Source: an uncultured Clostridia bacterium
GTDB taxonomy: Bacteria; Bacillota; Clostridia; Christensenellales; Borkfalkiaceae
NCBI GenBank assembly: GCA_949282385.1
Contig: CASDOP010000003.1
Coordinates: 62,001-126,000 of the forward strand
Length of the DNA stretch: 64,000 nucleotides
Direction: 5' to 3'
Under the pieces are notes generated by a model. That model was not told where the DNA came from. It saw only the letters and a program-made list of their open reading frames with translations, and did no database searches. A program made the translations under genes and the position numbers. Shown here in pieces: positions 1 to 8,414 of the stretch (position 1 is the first letter of the stretch; every line of letters starts with the position of its first letter).

Positions 1-1
1 G

Positions 2-601
2 AGAAAAAAGTTCTGCAGACTTCTTAATGCAAATTTTACCGCAGACGACATCTGGGCTACATTTACCTATGACCAACAACACAGACCTGAAAATGTTGAT
101 GGCGCAATCAAAGAGATGCAGAAATACATCAAGCGTCTTTCAGCATACGTCAAAAAACATTCTCTTCCTCCCCTCAAATATCTGTATGTGACAGAATATA
201 ACGACGAGGAAGGAAAGGGAAACAAGGTGCGCATCCACCACCACCTTGTGACAAATTTCCGAGACAGGGACGTCGCCGAACGGCTATGGAAGTGCGGCGG
301 CAGAACAAACACAAGACGACTTCAACCTGACGACTTCAACCTCGAAGGTCTCGGTCGCTATCTGACCAAAGGCAAGCGCCGCTGGAACTCGTCTCTTAAC
401 CTTGAAAAGCCTAAGGTCTATACAGCTGACAGTAAATTCCGTTCTGTTCGCCAGGTCGAAAGTCTTTTAATTCCGACGAAAGCTGCGGAAAAGCTGTCCA
501 AGCTGTATCCCCATTTTATCGTACTCGAACCGCCGAAGATTTATACCAATGCGCTATACGGCGGTTATTACATATACACCAGGATGCGGAGGGCTGAATG
601 A
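2..601 (+). CDS. Rolling-circle Rep protein (HUH type), 5' end outside window
   Basis: The frame is open from base 2, so the gene begins left of the window; about 199 residues are visible. An HHH cluster followed by LV (residues about 79-81 of the visible part, bases 236-244) is the HUH metal-binding motif of rolling-circle initiators, and GRYLTK about 40 residues later fits the YxxxK-type nicking tyrosine. The N-terminal stretch with TFTY and the C-terminal GGYYIYTRMRR also match Rep proteins common in Firmicutes prophages and mobile elements. It would nick its origin to start DNA replication. It overlaps the next ORF by an ATGA. The family assignment is from motif recognition; the origin was not located. 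Confidence 0.8.
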   Translation, partial: RKKFCRLLNANFTADDIWATFTYDQQHRPENVDGAIKEMQKYIKRLSAYVKKHSLPPLKYLYVTEYNDEEGKGNKVRIHHHLVTNFRDRDVAERLWKCGGRTNTRRLQPDDFNLEGLGRYLTKGKRRWNSSLNLEKPKVYTADSKFRSVRQVESLLIPTKAAEKLSKLYPHFIVLEPPKIYTNALYGGYYIYTRMRRAE

Positions 602-795
602 TGACTACTGCCGAGAAAATATCCAGAATGGTCAAAAAGAAGGAACAAAAGTTGAAAGAGATCTGCCTCGACTGCAATGTGTGGCCTTGTCGGGGAAATT
701 GCCAGAAGTTCAAGACGCAAAGTGCCGCCGTTAAAAAGTGGTACAAAATCAAAGTGGCAAAAATCAAAGCGCAAAAAAGCAAGGGGAAAAAGTAA
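598..795 (+). CDS. Small Cys-rich basic phage protein
   Basis: A 65-residue lysine-rich protein whose ATG overlaps the Rep stop (ATGA). The centre has four cysteines in the pattern CLDC-x4-CRGNC (about residues 23-33), compatible with a small zinc-binding knuckle. The flanks are strongly basic, as in nucleic-acid-binding proteins. It sits between the Rep and the late activator and is tightly coupled to both. No family recognised; function unknown. Translational coupling and lysine-rich composition support that it is real. Confidence 0.6.
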   Translation: MMTTAEKISRMVKKKEQKLKEICLDCNVWPCRGNCQKFKTQSAAVKKWYKIKVAKIKAQKSKGKK

Positions 796-796
796 T

Positions 797-1177
797 ATGA
801 GCAATAATATCGCAAATGCACGCAAAGAGATAAGATCCTACCTCAGAGGATACAGGTTTTGTCTGTCGAAAGCCAATTCAATCGAGGGTATGCTGCGAAA
901 CGGTGTAGTAGCCGATTGTGTTCGCGGAGAGCTTGTCCGCGTAAAGGACAAAGCGGCTGAACAATGCGCTAACGTGCAAATCATAATCCGTTGCGTCGGC
1001 GGCATTGAATACGAAGTTCTGAACGCGCATTATATTCTCGGCAAAAAGCCTAAGCTCATAGCGCGGGAAATGCGGTATAGCGTCGGGTACATTGCCAATG
1101 TGGAAGCTGCCGCGATTAAAAAATTAGCCGAAATCAAAGAAGTTTTATCAATAATCCATGCCGCTAAAGACGACTGA
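797..1177 (+). CDS. Phage late-gene activator, sigma-70 region 4-like (RinA/DUF1492 type)
   Basis: A 126-residue protein starting at the ATG 2 bp after the previous stop. The C-terminal half (about residues 72-118) has the shape of a sigma region 4 helix-turn-helix: a block around YEVLNAHYILGKKPKLIARE, then a recognition helix around YSVGYIANVEAAAIKKL. Proteins of this size and place, just upstream of the packaging genes, are the RinA/ArpU-like activators that switch on the late operon in Gram-positive phages. The tandem repeat at 1217-1267, 40 bp downstream, is a natural candidate target (inference). Confidence 0.7.
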   Translation: MSNNIANARKEIRSYLRGYRFCLSKANSIEGMLRNGVVADCVRGELVRVKDKAAEQCANVQIIIRCVGGIEYEVLNAHYILGKKPKLIAREMRYSVGYIANVEAAAIKKLAEIKEVLSIIHAAKDD

Positions 1178-1216
1178 AAAGCACATTTTAAGAAAAATAC
1201 TCCATTTTTTTAGTGC

Positions 1217-1267
1217 AACTCATTAAAAAATGTGAATTTTTGTTAAAAACTCATTAAAAAATGTGAA
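1217..1267 (+). repeat. Two exact 20-bp direct repeats, 31 bp apart
   Basis: The 20-mer aactcattaaaaaatgtgaa occurs at 1217-1236 and again, without a mismatch, at 1248-1267. The 31-bp period is close to three helical turns, so both copies face the same side of DNA. They lie in the 368-bp gene-free stretch between the putative late activator and the HNH/terminase operon, where late-promoter control sites are expected. Confidence 0.7.
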
Positions 1268-1366
1268 AATTTACTGTTTATAATTTAATCAAATTCAAGC
1301 ACATGCAGTTTCAGGCATATGCCACCACTCCCTCTTCCGGGAAAACAAATTATAAACTTGTGTATA

Positions 1367-1387
1367 GGGGGGGGTATCCACTACCCC
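1367..1387. other. Candidate cos site (G-run with inverted repeat)
   Basis: Eight consecutive G (1367-1374) run into a perfect inverted repeat, GGGGTA (1371-1376), spacer TCCAC, TACCCC (1382-1387). It lies about 160 bp upstream of the HNH gene that heads the packaging module. In HNH-containing cos phages the cohesive-end site is located just before the HNH/terminase genes and is often G/C-rich with dyad symmetry. Position and symmetry are seen; cos function is inferred. The rest of 1178-1545 shows no convincing gene. Confidence 0.4.
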
Positions 1388-1545
1388 ACCCTTATTTTTC
1401 AACAACGACGCCGGGAGTTACACACATATTTTTGACGGAAAATAAAGATTTCGTCGAAAAATCGGCGCAAATCAGTAAAAAACCAATCAAATTTTCAAAA
1501 ATTAAGCGGCATAAAAGAACATCGGAGGCGGCAAATCGATAGGAG

Positions 1546-1878
1546 ATGAAATATGAAGAGCGTTCGGAAGTTAAGCGTAAGTTTTACAACTCGACGGCAT
1601 GGCGAAAGCTCAGTGCGTACTACGCAGCAAGTAAAGGCTGGATCTGCGAACGCTGCAAAAACAAAAACGTCGATTTCACCAAACCGATATACGGTCAGCT
1701 CCACTGCCATCATATCCAGGAATTGACCGATGACAATATTCAAAATCCCGACATAGCTCTGAACGAGGACAACCTTATTCTTCTGTGTCGGGTATGCCAT
1801 AATCGGCAACATTCAGACAGCGAGGTACTGGCACCCGGTCTATATTTTGACGAAAACGGAATGCCAAAAAAGAAATGA
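1546..1878 (+). CDS. HNH endonuclease, packaging module
   Basis: A 110-residue HNH nuclease. Visible signature: CERC (about residues 35-38), HCHH (about 53-56), an ALNEDNLILLC core and CRVCH near residues 82-86, giving the zinc-finger beta-beta-alpha-metal fold. HNH proteins encoded directly before the terminase subunits assist DNA cleavage at cos during packaging. An in-frame TAG at 1540 fixes the start after 1542; the AGGAG at 1541-1545 abuts the ATG, an unusually short spacing, so initiation may be coupled or weak. The end overlaps the small terminase start by 4 bp. Confidence 0.85.
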   Translation: MKYEERSEVKRKFYNSTAWRKLSAYYAASKGWICERCKNKNVDFTKPIYGQLHCHHIQELTDDNIQNPDIALNEDNLILLCRVCHNRQHSDSEVLAPGLYFDENGMPKKK

Positions 1879-2435
1879 GCAAAGGACGGAAGGCAACACC
1901 TGCAGAATTGAAGGACAACGACAAGTATAAAGACAAAAGCGTTATTGAACGGCAGAAATTGCGAACACCAAAGTGCGACTCTGCCGCGCTCCGCTGTCCC
2001 CCAACGCTGTCAAAAGGCGCAAAAAAAGAATGGCGCCGCGTCGTCAAACTTTACAGGGAACTTGAAATGCCTGTACTTAACGACCTTGACATCGCCGTAC
2101 TGACTGCATATTGCGCCGAGGTAGATATAGCTCAAAGATTATACGACGAATGGGCAAAAGGCCTCGGAGGTTCGGAAGAGTTCAGTATTGTAACCAAGGC
2201 TGTGGCCACGTCGGAAAAGACAGAAAAAAAACCGAGCGGGGAAGCGGTCAAAAGCACATCCGGCAGCAGCGCAAAAAACATAGTAAATCCGCTTTTGCGC
2301 GAATACAACCGACACATACAGACTGTACGCATACTCGCTGAACAGCTTGCATTGACCCCGGCGGGCAGAGCAGCCTATGCGGTGAGACAAGAGAAGAAAT
2401 CCCGGAGCGAAGCTGAAGATTTTATGGAGGATTAA
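1875..2435 (+). CDS. terS: Terminase small subunit, P27 family
   Basis: A 186-residue protein with the P27-type layout: basic N terminus (SKGRKATPAELK), a CPPTLSKGAKKEWRRVVKLYRELEMPVLNDLDIAVLTAYC core typical of this family, and an alanine-rich C-terminal helix region. It binds phage DNA and recruits the large subunit. A low-complexity insert rich in S, K, E and G occupies about residues 105-135. It starts inside the end of the HNH gene and its stop is followed within 3 bp by the large subunit GTG, so the trio is translationally coupled. Confidence 0.85.
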   Translation: MSKGRKATPAELKDNDKYKDKSVIERQKLRTPKCDSAALRCPPTLSKGAKKEWRRVVKLYRELEMPVLNDLDIAVLTAYCAEVDIAQRLYDEWAKGLGGSEEFSIVTKAVATSEKTEKKPSGEAVKSTSGSSAKNIVNPLLREYNRHIQTVRILAEQLALTPAGRAAYAVRQEKKSRSEAEDFMED

Positions 2436-2437
2436 GC

Positions 2438-4111
2438 GTGGTATGGATTGAGGAATATCTGGATGCGGGCGAAAAAGGCATTATTGATATTCCGAAATAC
2501 GTTCGCAAACAATACGAACAGCTACTCCCCATCATTCACGGTGAAGATCCTCGGTGGTATTATAATCCCCATCTCGCCAGCAAGCCCATAGACTTCGGGG
2601 AAAGATTTTGCCGTCAATCTAAAGACGAATGGATCGGCAAGCGCATCAAATATTTGCTATGGCAGAAGGCTGCTTTATCAGCGATTTACGGAATTGTAGA
2701 ACGCGGAAGCGATAGGCGCAAATTTCAGCGCGTATTCATTGAGGTCGCCAAAAAAAACGGCAAGACCACAATGATGGCGCCCGTAGCACTTTACGAGACG
2801 GCGAAAAAAGGCAATGAAGTCTATTCTGCCGCCAACGCCCGCGACCAGGCATCCATCATCTGGAATGCTGCCGCGGACATGCTTGAACAATCGCCTGACC
2901 TCAAGATGCTGCTAAAAAAACAACAGTACAAGATAAAAAATATCCGCCCCAACGGATTCAGCGTATTTGTGCCGCTTGCCAATCAGCCGGACATGCTGGA
3001 CGGAAAATTGCCAAAGGTCGTCATCCTCGACGAGGTACATGAACTGGACCAGTCCCTATATGACATTCTGTACAATGGTCAGATAAGCATTGCAGATCCG
3101 CTTTTCATAATGATATCGACAAACGGTTTTGTCCGCGGCGGACTGTTCGACAGCGAGTACGAGAACAGCAAAGAAATACTTGACGGCATCATTCAGGACG
3201 AGCGCAAATTTTCACTCCTCTACGAATTGGACAATCCAAAGGACTGGATGAACGAGGCGCACTGGCAGCAGGTCAACCCTTCTTTAGGCATCATCATCAG
3301 CAAGGAGCGATTGAGGACAATTGTAAACGACGCTCTTGCCAAACCTAAGAGCTTAAACTCGGTTAAGGTCAAACACTTCAACCTCGGCGGCGTCAGCGAA
3401 AAGGCATACTTTGAATACGATATTATCAACAATGAACGGACTTTTGATATCGAACGTTTCCGCGGGTATGACGCTATCGGAGGATTTGACCTGTCGCTGA
3501 CCAACGACATGACCGCTTTTTGCACCCTCTTCTGGGATGCGGAAAACAAAGAATTTTGCGTTGTGGTTATGTTTTGGATTTCGTCAGACTTTTACGAAAG
3601 GGCGCAACAAGATCCGCGCATGGGCAACGTGTGGTCCATGTGGGTAGAGCAAGGATTTGTGCAAGTCGCAGGTAAAAACAGCATTGACCACAAGGCCATA
3701 GTAGCCTATGCTGTCGAGATGGTCGAAAAATACGACATTTGCTATCGATGGATATACTACGACGCATACTCGGCGCGGTACCTCGTGAGCGACATGGCAG
3801 CTCAAGGGTTCCGCGAAGGCGATTGTCTCATCCGCTGTCAACAAGGCAGCAAAACGCTGTCTGTGCCCTTCCAAAAACTTCAGGCGGAGCTTGAAGTCAA
3901 GAAAATAAATTATAACAATAACCCCGTAGTCAAGTGGTGCATGACCAATGTAGCTGTTGAGGAAGACCGAAACAAAAACCCCTTACCTACGAAGGCAGGA
4001 AAAAATAATATGAGAAAAATAGACGGCTTTGCCGTTATTTTGGACGCCTTTGTCGGAGTATGCGACCACCGGCAAGAATTTGTGGGCGATGATGATGGAG
4101 AAAATGCGTGA
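2438..4111 (+). CDS. terL: Terminase large subunit
   Basis: A 557-residue packaging motor. The ATPase domain shows Walker A AKKNGKTT (about residues 104-111) and Walker B VVILDEVHE (about 194-202); the nuclease domain begins with GGFDLSLTNDMTAF (Asp about 351), an RNase-H-like metal site, with further acidic residues at YYDAYSA. The start is GTG, with TGGAGG 7 bp upstream. The gene ends in GTGA shared with the portal start. Length matches siphovirus terminases that pump DNA through the portal and cut it. Confidence 0.95.
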   Translation: MVWIEEYLDAGEKGIIDIPKYVRKQYEQLLPIIHGEDPRWYYNPHLASKPIDFGERFCRQSKDEWIGKRIKYLLWQKAALSAIYGIVERGSDRRKFQRVFIEVAKKNGKTTMMAPVALYETAKKGNEVYSAANARDQASIIWNAAADMLEQSPDLKMLLKKQQYKIKNIRPNGFSVFVPLANQPDMLDGKLPKVVILDEVHELDQSLYDILYNGQISIADPLFIMISTNGFVRGGLFDSEYENSKEILDGIIQDERKFSLLYELDNPKDWMNEAHWQQVNPSLGIIISKERLRTIVNDALAKPKSLNSVKVKHFNLGGVSEKAYFEYDIINNERTFDIERFRGYDAIGGFDLSLTNDMTAFCTLFWDAENKEFCVVVMFWISSDFYERAQQDPRMGNVWSMWVEQGFVQVAGKNSIDHKAIVAYAVEMVEKYDICYRWIYYDAYSARYLVSDMAAQGFREGDCLIRCQQGSKTLSVPFQKLQAELEVKKINYNNNPVVKWCMTNVAVEEDRNKNPLPTKAGKNNMRKIDGFAVILDAFVGVCDHRQEFVGDDDGENA

Positions 4112-5400
4112 AATTATTCGGATTTGACATAACGCGAAGAAAAAAAAGCGATGCGGTATCACATGTAATCGAAGAACTGGTGGTCCAGGTCGGGAAGTCC
4201 TTAAAGCTCACGCCGGAATTCACAAATATCGGCAAGGACCTGATGGACAGTTCCACTTACAGCCAGGCGATCAGAACAAATGCGAGATATTGCAGTCGAG
4301 TACAATTTTCCGCCGTCAGAATAAATAAAGAGGACGGCGAACAGATACACGATTTCAAAGCAATGGACAAGCTCCTTCAGTTGCGCCCCAATCCTCTTCA
4401 AACGGCAATTGACTTCTGGGAGCGAGTAGCTACATATTACTACGCATACAATAATGCGTTTATTTATCTTCAGAGAGATAATCAGGATAATATAGTGGCA
4501 ATGTGGGCAATTCCGCCAGACTCGATAACATACTCGGACATTATTGACGGCGACATCTGGATGAAGTTTTCGCTGAACGGCAAGCGAGTGACCTATCCCT
4601 ACAGTTTGATGGTGCATATCAAGTCGAATGTCCTCAAAGATCCCCTTTACGGCATTCAGAACGAAAGCGTCCGCACCGTGTTAAATCTGATAAACACGAA
4701 CTACAAGGGCATCGAAAACGCAATCCGCACATCTGCATATATTCGTTTCATCGGCGAACTCTCCACAAAACTGAACGATGAGAGACTTGAAGAGATGAGC
4801 AAAAAGTTCACCAAGCAATATTTAAGCGTGAACAGTTCGTCCGACCCCATCGCCATACTGTTTTCCGACTCAACCTATAAGCTGACGCCAGTTCAAACGA
4901 ATGGTCAGAAGACGGCAAACTACGCCGAGATGAAACAGTTTGACGAAGCCGTCTATAAATATCTCGGCTGTCCGGAAGCGATCATCAATGGTACTGCCAG
5001 CGACGATGTAAAAACGAGTTATATAGAAACAACCGTAATGGACTTCGGCGAAAGGGCGAGTCAGGAATTAACTTATAAAATCTACACCCCCGGCGAATAC
5101 GATCGCGGCAACAGAATTATAGCATCCGATAATCGTATTCAGTCAATGTCCATGGCTACAAGATTGCAGATGTTCGACAAGGTCAGAGAGTTGGGCGCAT
5201 TCACGTTCGGCGTGCTCGGCGACCTCATCGGGCTACCCGTGCCCGGCAACATCCGCAACAAAGTTGTACCGTCGCAGAACTATAAAGACGGATACACTAT
5301 CAATAATGACGACGATAAGACCAAGACCGGTCAGACTGACGATTCTGGAAGCGGGCAAGAAAATACACCCGTCGCTACAACAGAACAAAAGGAGAACTGA
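4108..5400 (+). CDS. Portal protein, HK97 family
   Basis: A 430-residue portal starting at GTG 4108, overlapping the terminase stop. Typical portal segments are visible: an early DSSTYSQAIRTNARYCSRV region, LLQLRPNPLQTAIDFWERVATYYYAYNNAFIYL, the MWAIPPDSI segment, and a GCPEAIING helix. The C-terminal about 50 residues are disordered, rich in D, T and Q, and probably dispensable. It forms the dodecameric ring at one capsid vertex, docking the terminase and then the head-tail connector. It is followed directly by the protease ATG with no spacer. Confidence 0.92.
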   Translation: MKLFGFDITRRKKSDAVSHVIEELVVQVGKSLKLTPEFTNIGKDLMDSSTYSQAIRTNARYCSRVQFSAVRINKEDGEQIHDFKAMDKLLQLRPNPLQTAIDFWERVATYYYAYNNAFIYLQRDNQDNIVAMWAIPPDSITYSDIIDGDIWMKFSLNGKRVTYPYSLMVHIKSNVLKDPLYGIQNESVRTVLNLINTNYKGIENAIRTSAYIRFIGELSTKLNDERLEEMSKKFTKQYLSVNSSSDPIAILFSDSTYKLTPVQTNGQKTANYAEMKQFDEAVYKYLGCPEAIINGTASDDVKTSYIETTVMDFGERASQELTYKIYTPGEYDRGNRIIASDNRIQSMSMATRLQMFDKVRELGAFTFGVLGDLIGLPVPGNIRNKVVPSQNYKDGYTINNDDDKTKTGQTDDSGSGQENTPVATTEQKEN

Positions 5401-6042
5401 ATGGAACACAATGATTTGATTAAGCTCAGAGATAAATATCACGACTACCGCCGTCTTATGGACGTGCGTGCTGTTCAGACAGAAAATTCCGACGATATGA
5501 TTGTAGCGGGTACCCCCGTTATTTTCGATAAACCCTACTTACTGTTTGAATTTTTCGGCAAGAAGGTATACGAAATAATATCGCGCGAATCTTTTGCGAA
5601 CACTGACTATCGCGATGTCCCCCTAAAATACAATCACGGCGACGGCAAAGGCACCCCTGCAAGAACGACCTCAAAAACGGAAAAGGGCAGGCTCACCATA
5701 TCCGTTCTGCCGGACAGAGTTGAAATGCGCGCAAATCTTCTTCCGACTTCGGGAGGCAAGGACCTTTTTATGGAGGTTCAGGCGGGAACTGTAGCGCAAA
5801 TGTCCTGGGCATTCATAGAGGACAGGGAAAAAGAGGAAATCCTCGAGACAGAAGATTCCATCACATTTACGGTTAAAGAAGTACTGAGAGTATTTGACGT
5901 TAGCGCCGTGGACTTCGGTGCCAACGAAGAAACAAGCATATATGCACGTCGGAGGGGTGATCTGGACGAGAGATTCCGCCAGCTGGACGAGCAGAAGCGT
6001 GCGTTCTATGCGCAAAGAATAAAAATTTTAAATCAAATTTAA
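5401..6042 (+). CDS. Prohead protease, HK97/U35 family
   Basis: A 213-residue protein. The family catalytic pair is visible as His79 in KYNHGDG and Ser135 in VAQMSWAF, followed by the VFDVSAVDFGAN block that marks these herpesvirus-assemblin-fold proteases. It would remove the capsid delta domain and internal scaffold during maturation. The start is the ATG immediately after the portal TGA, with AAAGGAGAA in the portal end as ribosome site. The gene order portal-protease-capsid is the standard HK97 arrangement. Confidence 0.92.
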   Translation: MEHNDLIKLRDKYHDYRRLMDVRAVQTENSDDMIVAGTPVIFDKPYLLFEFFGKKVYEIISRESFANTDYRDVPLKYNHGDGKGTPARTTSKTEKGRLTISVLPDRVEMRANLLPTSGGKDLFMEVQAGTVAQMSWAFIEDREKEEILETEDSITFTVKEVLRVFDVSAVDFGANEETSIYARRRGDLDERFRQLDEQKRAFYAQRIKILNQI

Positions 6043-6052
6043 AGGAGAAATC

Positions 6053-7276
6053 ATGACAATTCAGGAAATTTTAGCTCGCATCGCCGAGATTAACTCTCGC
6101 TGCGCACAAATTGAAATCGAATGCAGAGCACAGGGCGTGTCGGCAGAGAAAATGAAAGAGTTATCGGATGAAACTGAAAAACTGGTGGACGAGAGAAAAT
6201 CTCTCCAGCAGCAGGTGATCACCGCCCGCACGAAAGCCAATGGCGCCAATTACAGCAATATAATCGAGGACCCCTCCTCCGCTACGCCTTCAGACGACGG
6301 CGTCGATTTTAAGTCGATGTCAAAGAGGGACAAAATCGCCTACATCGTGGGCAAGCAGGCTCGAGGCAAATCATTCAGCGACGTTGAAAAAAGAGCACTC
6401 GGCTCCGCCGTAACAACCACATCTGTAATCTTTACAGAAGCGAGCGAGGCTGTCGACGGCGTCAACAATGCAGGAGTATTCATCAAAACAGAGATTATGC
6501 TCGACCTGCTCAGAGAAGAAGGTGCCATCACCGCCATTCTCGATGACATTGCTTTCACGCACGTAAAGGGAATGACAGAATTCCCCTATCGCAAAAAGCG
6601 CACTAAAGCAAGTACGCGCAAAGAAAAAGAGGACACCGCTGACGGACAGATGGAATGGGATTCCGTCAAAGGCACAAAGGGCTATCTGCAGTCAGTAATC
6701 AGAGTAACTGACGAAGTACTTGCTCTGAGCGATGCTTCGTTCGGTTCATACATAATCGACCAGCTCATGCAGGATATGACCGAAGACTGGTCAGAAAACC
6801 TGATCTACGGCAACGGTACCGACAATGTGACCGGCGTAACCGTAGGCGCTATAGAAGCAGTTACCAACGGCTACAGCGGCGATCCCACCAAAGCCATCAT
6901 AGCCGGCATAAAGCTCTGTCCGGCTGAATATCGCAGAGGCGCGACTATATATGTGGCGCAGGATGTATACGACGATGTATACTTTGCCGTCGACGATAAC
7001 GGTAATTTCAAATTCCCCGTCATAAACAATATGTCAGGTATTCAGAATCTCGGACAAATGCGCATAAAAGTGGACGAAACGCTCAAGGCCGGAGACTTCG
7101 TCATAGGCAACGTTGCGAAGTTCTACAAGGCAAATATGCTCAGCGAACTCGGAGTAGAAAAAGATCGCCTTGCTCGCAAGCATATCAATGATTACGTCGC
7201 GTCTGTGTATTGCGCTGCAGCGCCCGTACCCGGCGCATTCGTCTACGGCAAGAAAAAGGCGTCTGCGTCTTCCTAA
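6053..7276 (+). CDS. Major capsid protein, HK97 fold
   Basis: A 407-residue protein. The first 90-100 residues are helical and charged (repeated E/K/R, poor in aromatics), like the HK97 delta scaffold domain removed by the protease encoded upstream. The body begins near the FKSMSKRDKIAYIVGKQARG region, and contains the conserved TDEVLALSDASFGSYI, LIYGNGTDNVTGV and FYKANMLSELGV blocks of the HK97 E-loop/A-domain fold. Ribosome site AAAGGAG at about 6042-6048. Expected to be the most abundant phage protein. Confidence 0.93.
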   Translation: MTIQEILARIAEINSRCAQIEIECRAQGVSAEKMKELSDETEKLVDERKSLQQQVITARTKANGANYSNIIEDPSSATPSDDGVDFKSMSKRDKIAYIVGKQARGKSFSDVEKRALGSAVTTTSVIFTEASEAVDGVNNAGVFIKTEIMLDLLREEGAITAILDDIAFTHVKGMTEFPYRKKRTKASTRKEKEDTADGQMEWDSVKGTKGYLQSVIRVTDEVLALSDASFGSYIIDQLMQDMTEDWSENLIYGNGTDNVTGVTVGAIEAVTNGYSGDPTKAIIAGIKLCPAEYRRGATIYVAQDVYDDVYFAVDDNGNFKFPVINNMSGIQNLGQMRIKVDETLKAGDFVIGNVAKFYKANMLSELGVEKDRLARKHINDYVASVYCAAAPVPGAFVYGKKKASASS

Positions 7277-7287
7277 GAGGTTAAACA

Positions 7288-7587
7288 ATGGATATATCGC
7301 TTGAGCAGGTCCGCGAAGAATTATCAAAGGACGATTTATCGTACATAAACGAAAAACTCGAACGGTTTATAAAATCGGCAAAGGCTTCGCTTTTGCCTAC
7401 AATCGGTTATAAGTCCGGTGTATCCCTTCCCTCCGCCACTGCCGCAGAATTCGAAGAATTGTCCAACACATACATTGTTGAATATTGCCGATCGCTGATA
7501 GACGGTGTTGACAACGAAAGGACAAGGACCGTGCTGCTTATTCAGTTACAAGCCTTATGCGGCGGAGGCGGCGATGAAAACACATAA
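7288..7587 (+). CDS. Head-tail connector, gp6-like
   Basis: A 99-residue, mostly helical acidic protein (LEQVREELSKDDLSYINEKLERFIKSAKASL) of the size and position of HK97 gp6 / SPP1 gp15 adaptors, which form a ring below the portal. It begins 11 bp after the capsid gene and ends inside the next ORF (14-bp overlap). Sequence similarity is low in this class, so the call rests mainly on helix-rich pattern and synteny. Confidence 0.7.
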   Translation: MDISLEQVREELSKDDLSYINEKLERFIKSAKASLLPTIGYKSGVSLPSATAAEFEELSNTYIVEYCRSLIDGVDNERTRTVLLIQLQALCGGGGDENT

Positions 7588-7951
7588 AGTCAAGGCATTC
7601 TTCGCAATCAGCTCAGGCGATAAACCAAACAGGGTTCTTAAGCGTCAATTTATTCACAGCGAAAAATCTAAAGGCTTGTGGGCTGAAATACGCGACCTTT
7701 CGCAAAAGGAACTTCTTTCAAACGCATCGACGGAAAAGCAAGAGGTCATTTATATCACTATCGGATATAATCCCGCCGTTCTCGAACACTGGCAGGACCT
7801 CATATTTATCGATGAACACGGCAAATATTATCGCGCCAAAACAAAGCCCGATGAATTTAACTATTCCAAAGGCGATATGCGCATAACCGCATATGCATTC
7901 GAGGACAATGCGAGCTACGCGGAGGATATTTATGCAGACAAATCTTCTTAG
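7574..7951 (+). CDS. Head closure / head-tail joining protein
   Basis: A 125-residue beta-rich protein. I choose the ATG at 7574, which overlaps the upstream connector and removes an unlikely N-terminal extension. LWAEIRDLSQKEL, VIYITIGYNPAVLEHWQDLIFIDEHGKYYRAK and the MRITAYAFEDN end match the gp16/SPP1-type head-closure fold (phage_H_T_join). These proteins seal the connector after packaging. It overlaps the next gene by 20 bp, as expected in a dense morphogenesis operon. Confidence 0.75.
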   Translation: MKTHKVKAFFAISSGDKPNRVLKRQFIHSEKSKGLWAEIRDLSQKELLSNASTEKQEVIYITIGYNPAVLEHWQDLIFIDEHGKYYRAKTKPDEFNYSKGDMRITAYAFEDNASYAEDIYADKSS

Positions 7952-8405
7952 TGCCGAGCAGTGCATCATAAAAGAAATTGAAGATGCGCTGACGGCAGCA
8001 GGATGGACTGATGGTTATAACATGACCGATGAACAGATTAAAAAGTCGGCATCCCCCATCTTCTATCACGATGTATCCCCCCGCGCTGCGTCTGACAGTA
8101 AGGTCGTAATCGACGGTGTCGGCAGGACATTATATCTTGTCTACAGCTATCTAAAACCCGAAATTTCCTTTAGCGGAAACAAGCCGCATCATATAAATTC
8201 GAGCGTAGCGCTGACGATTTATTACACGGATGCTTATACATTCTTTGAAGGCTCGGCACATGCAGAATATCTTTCGCGATTGCTCGAAGAATTGAGCGAA
8301 AAAGAATTTATAGTCACTACCGAAAACAATGCGGCTATAACTTCAGCTTCGGATAGGGAACCCTACATTTACCGCAAAATTTTTTATGCGAGCAAAATCG
8401 CATGA
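7932..8405 (+). CDS. Tail terminator / tail completion protein (probable)
   Basis: A 157-residue protein starting at ATG 7932 behind a GGAGG at about 7921-7925. Placed between head closure and tail tube, where the tail terminator normally sits. The protein has an N-terminal helix with AAGW, then alternating beta segments (TLYLVYSYLKPEISF, SVALTIYYTD) and a helix LSRLLEELSEKEF, consistent with the terminator fold. Assignment is by position and secondary-structure pattern, not by strong motif. Confidence 0.6.
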   Translation: MQTNLLSAEQCIIKEIEDALTAAGWTDGYNMTDEQIKKSASPIFYHDVSPRAASDSKVVIDGVGRTLYLVYSYLKPEISFSGNKPHHINSSVALTIYYTDAYTFFEGSAHAEYLSRLLEELSEKEFIVTTENNAAITSASDREPYIYRKIFYASKIA

Positions 8406-8414
8406 GGAGCAAAT

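Noticed and set aside
1303..1542. 79-codon ORF between the late activator and HNH gene
   Set aside because: It covers the G-run and inverted repeat of the cos candidate, has no ribosome site, and its protein is low-complexity and basic only at the end. Treated as non-coding.
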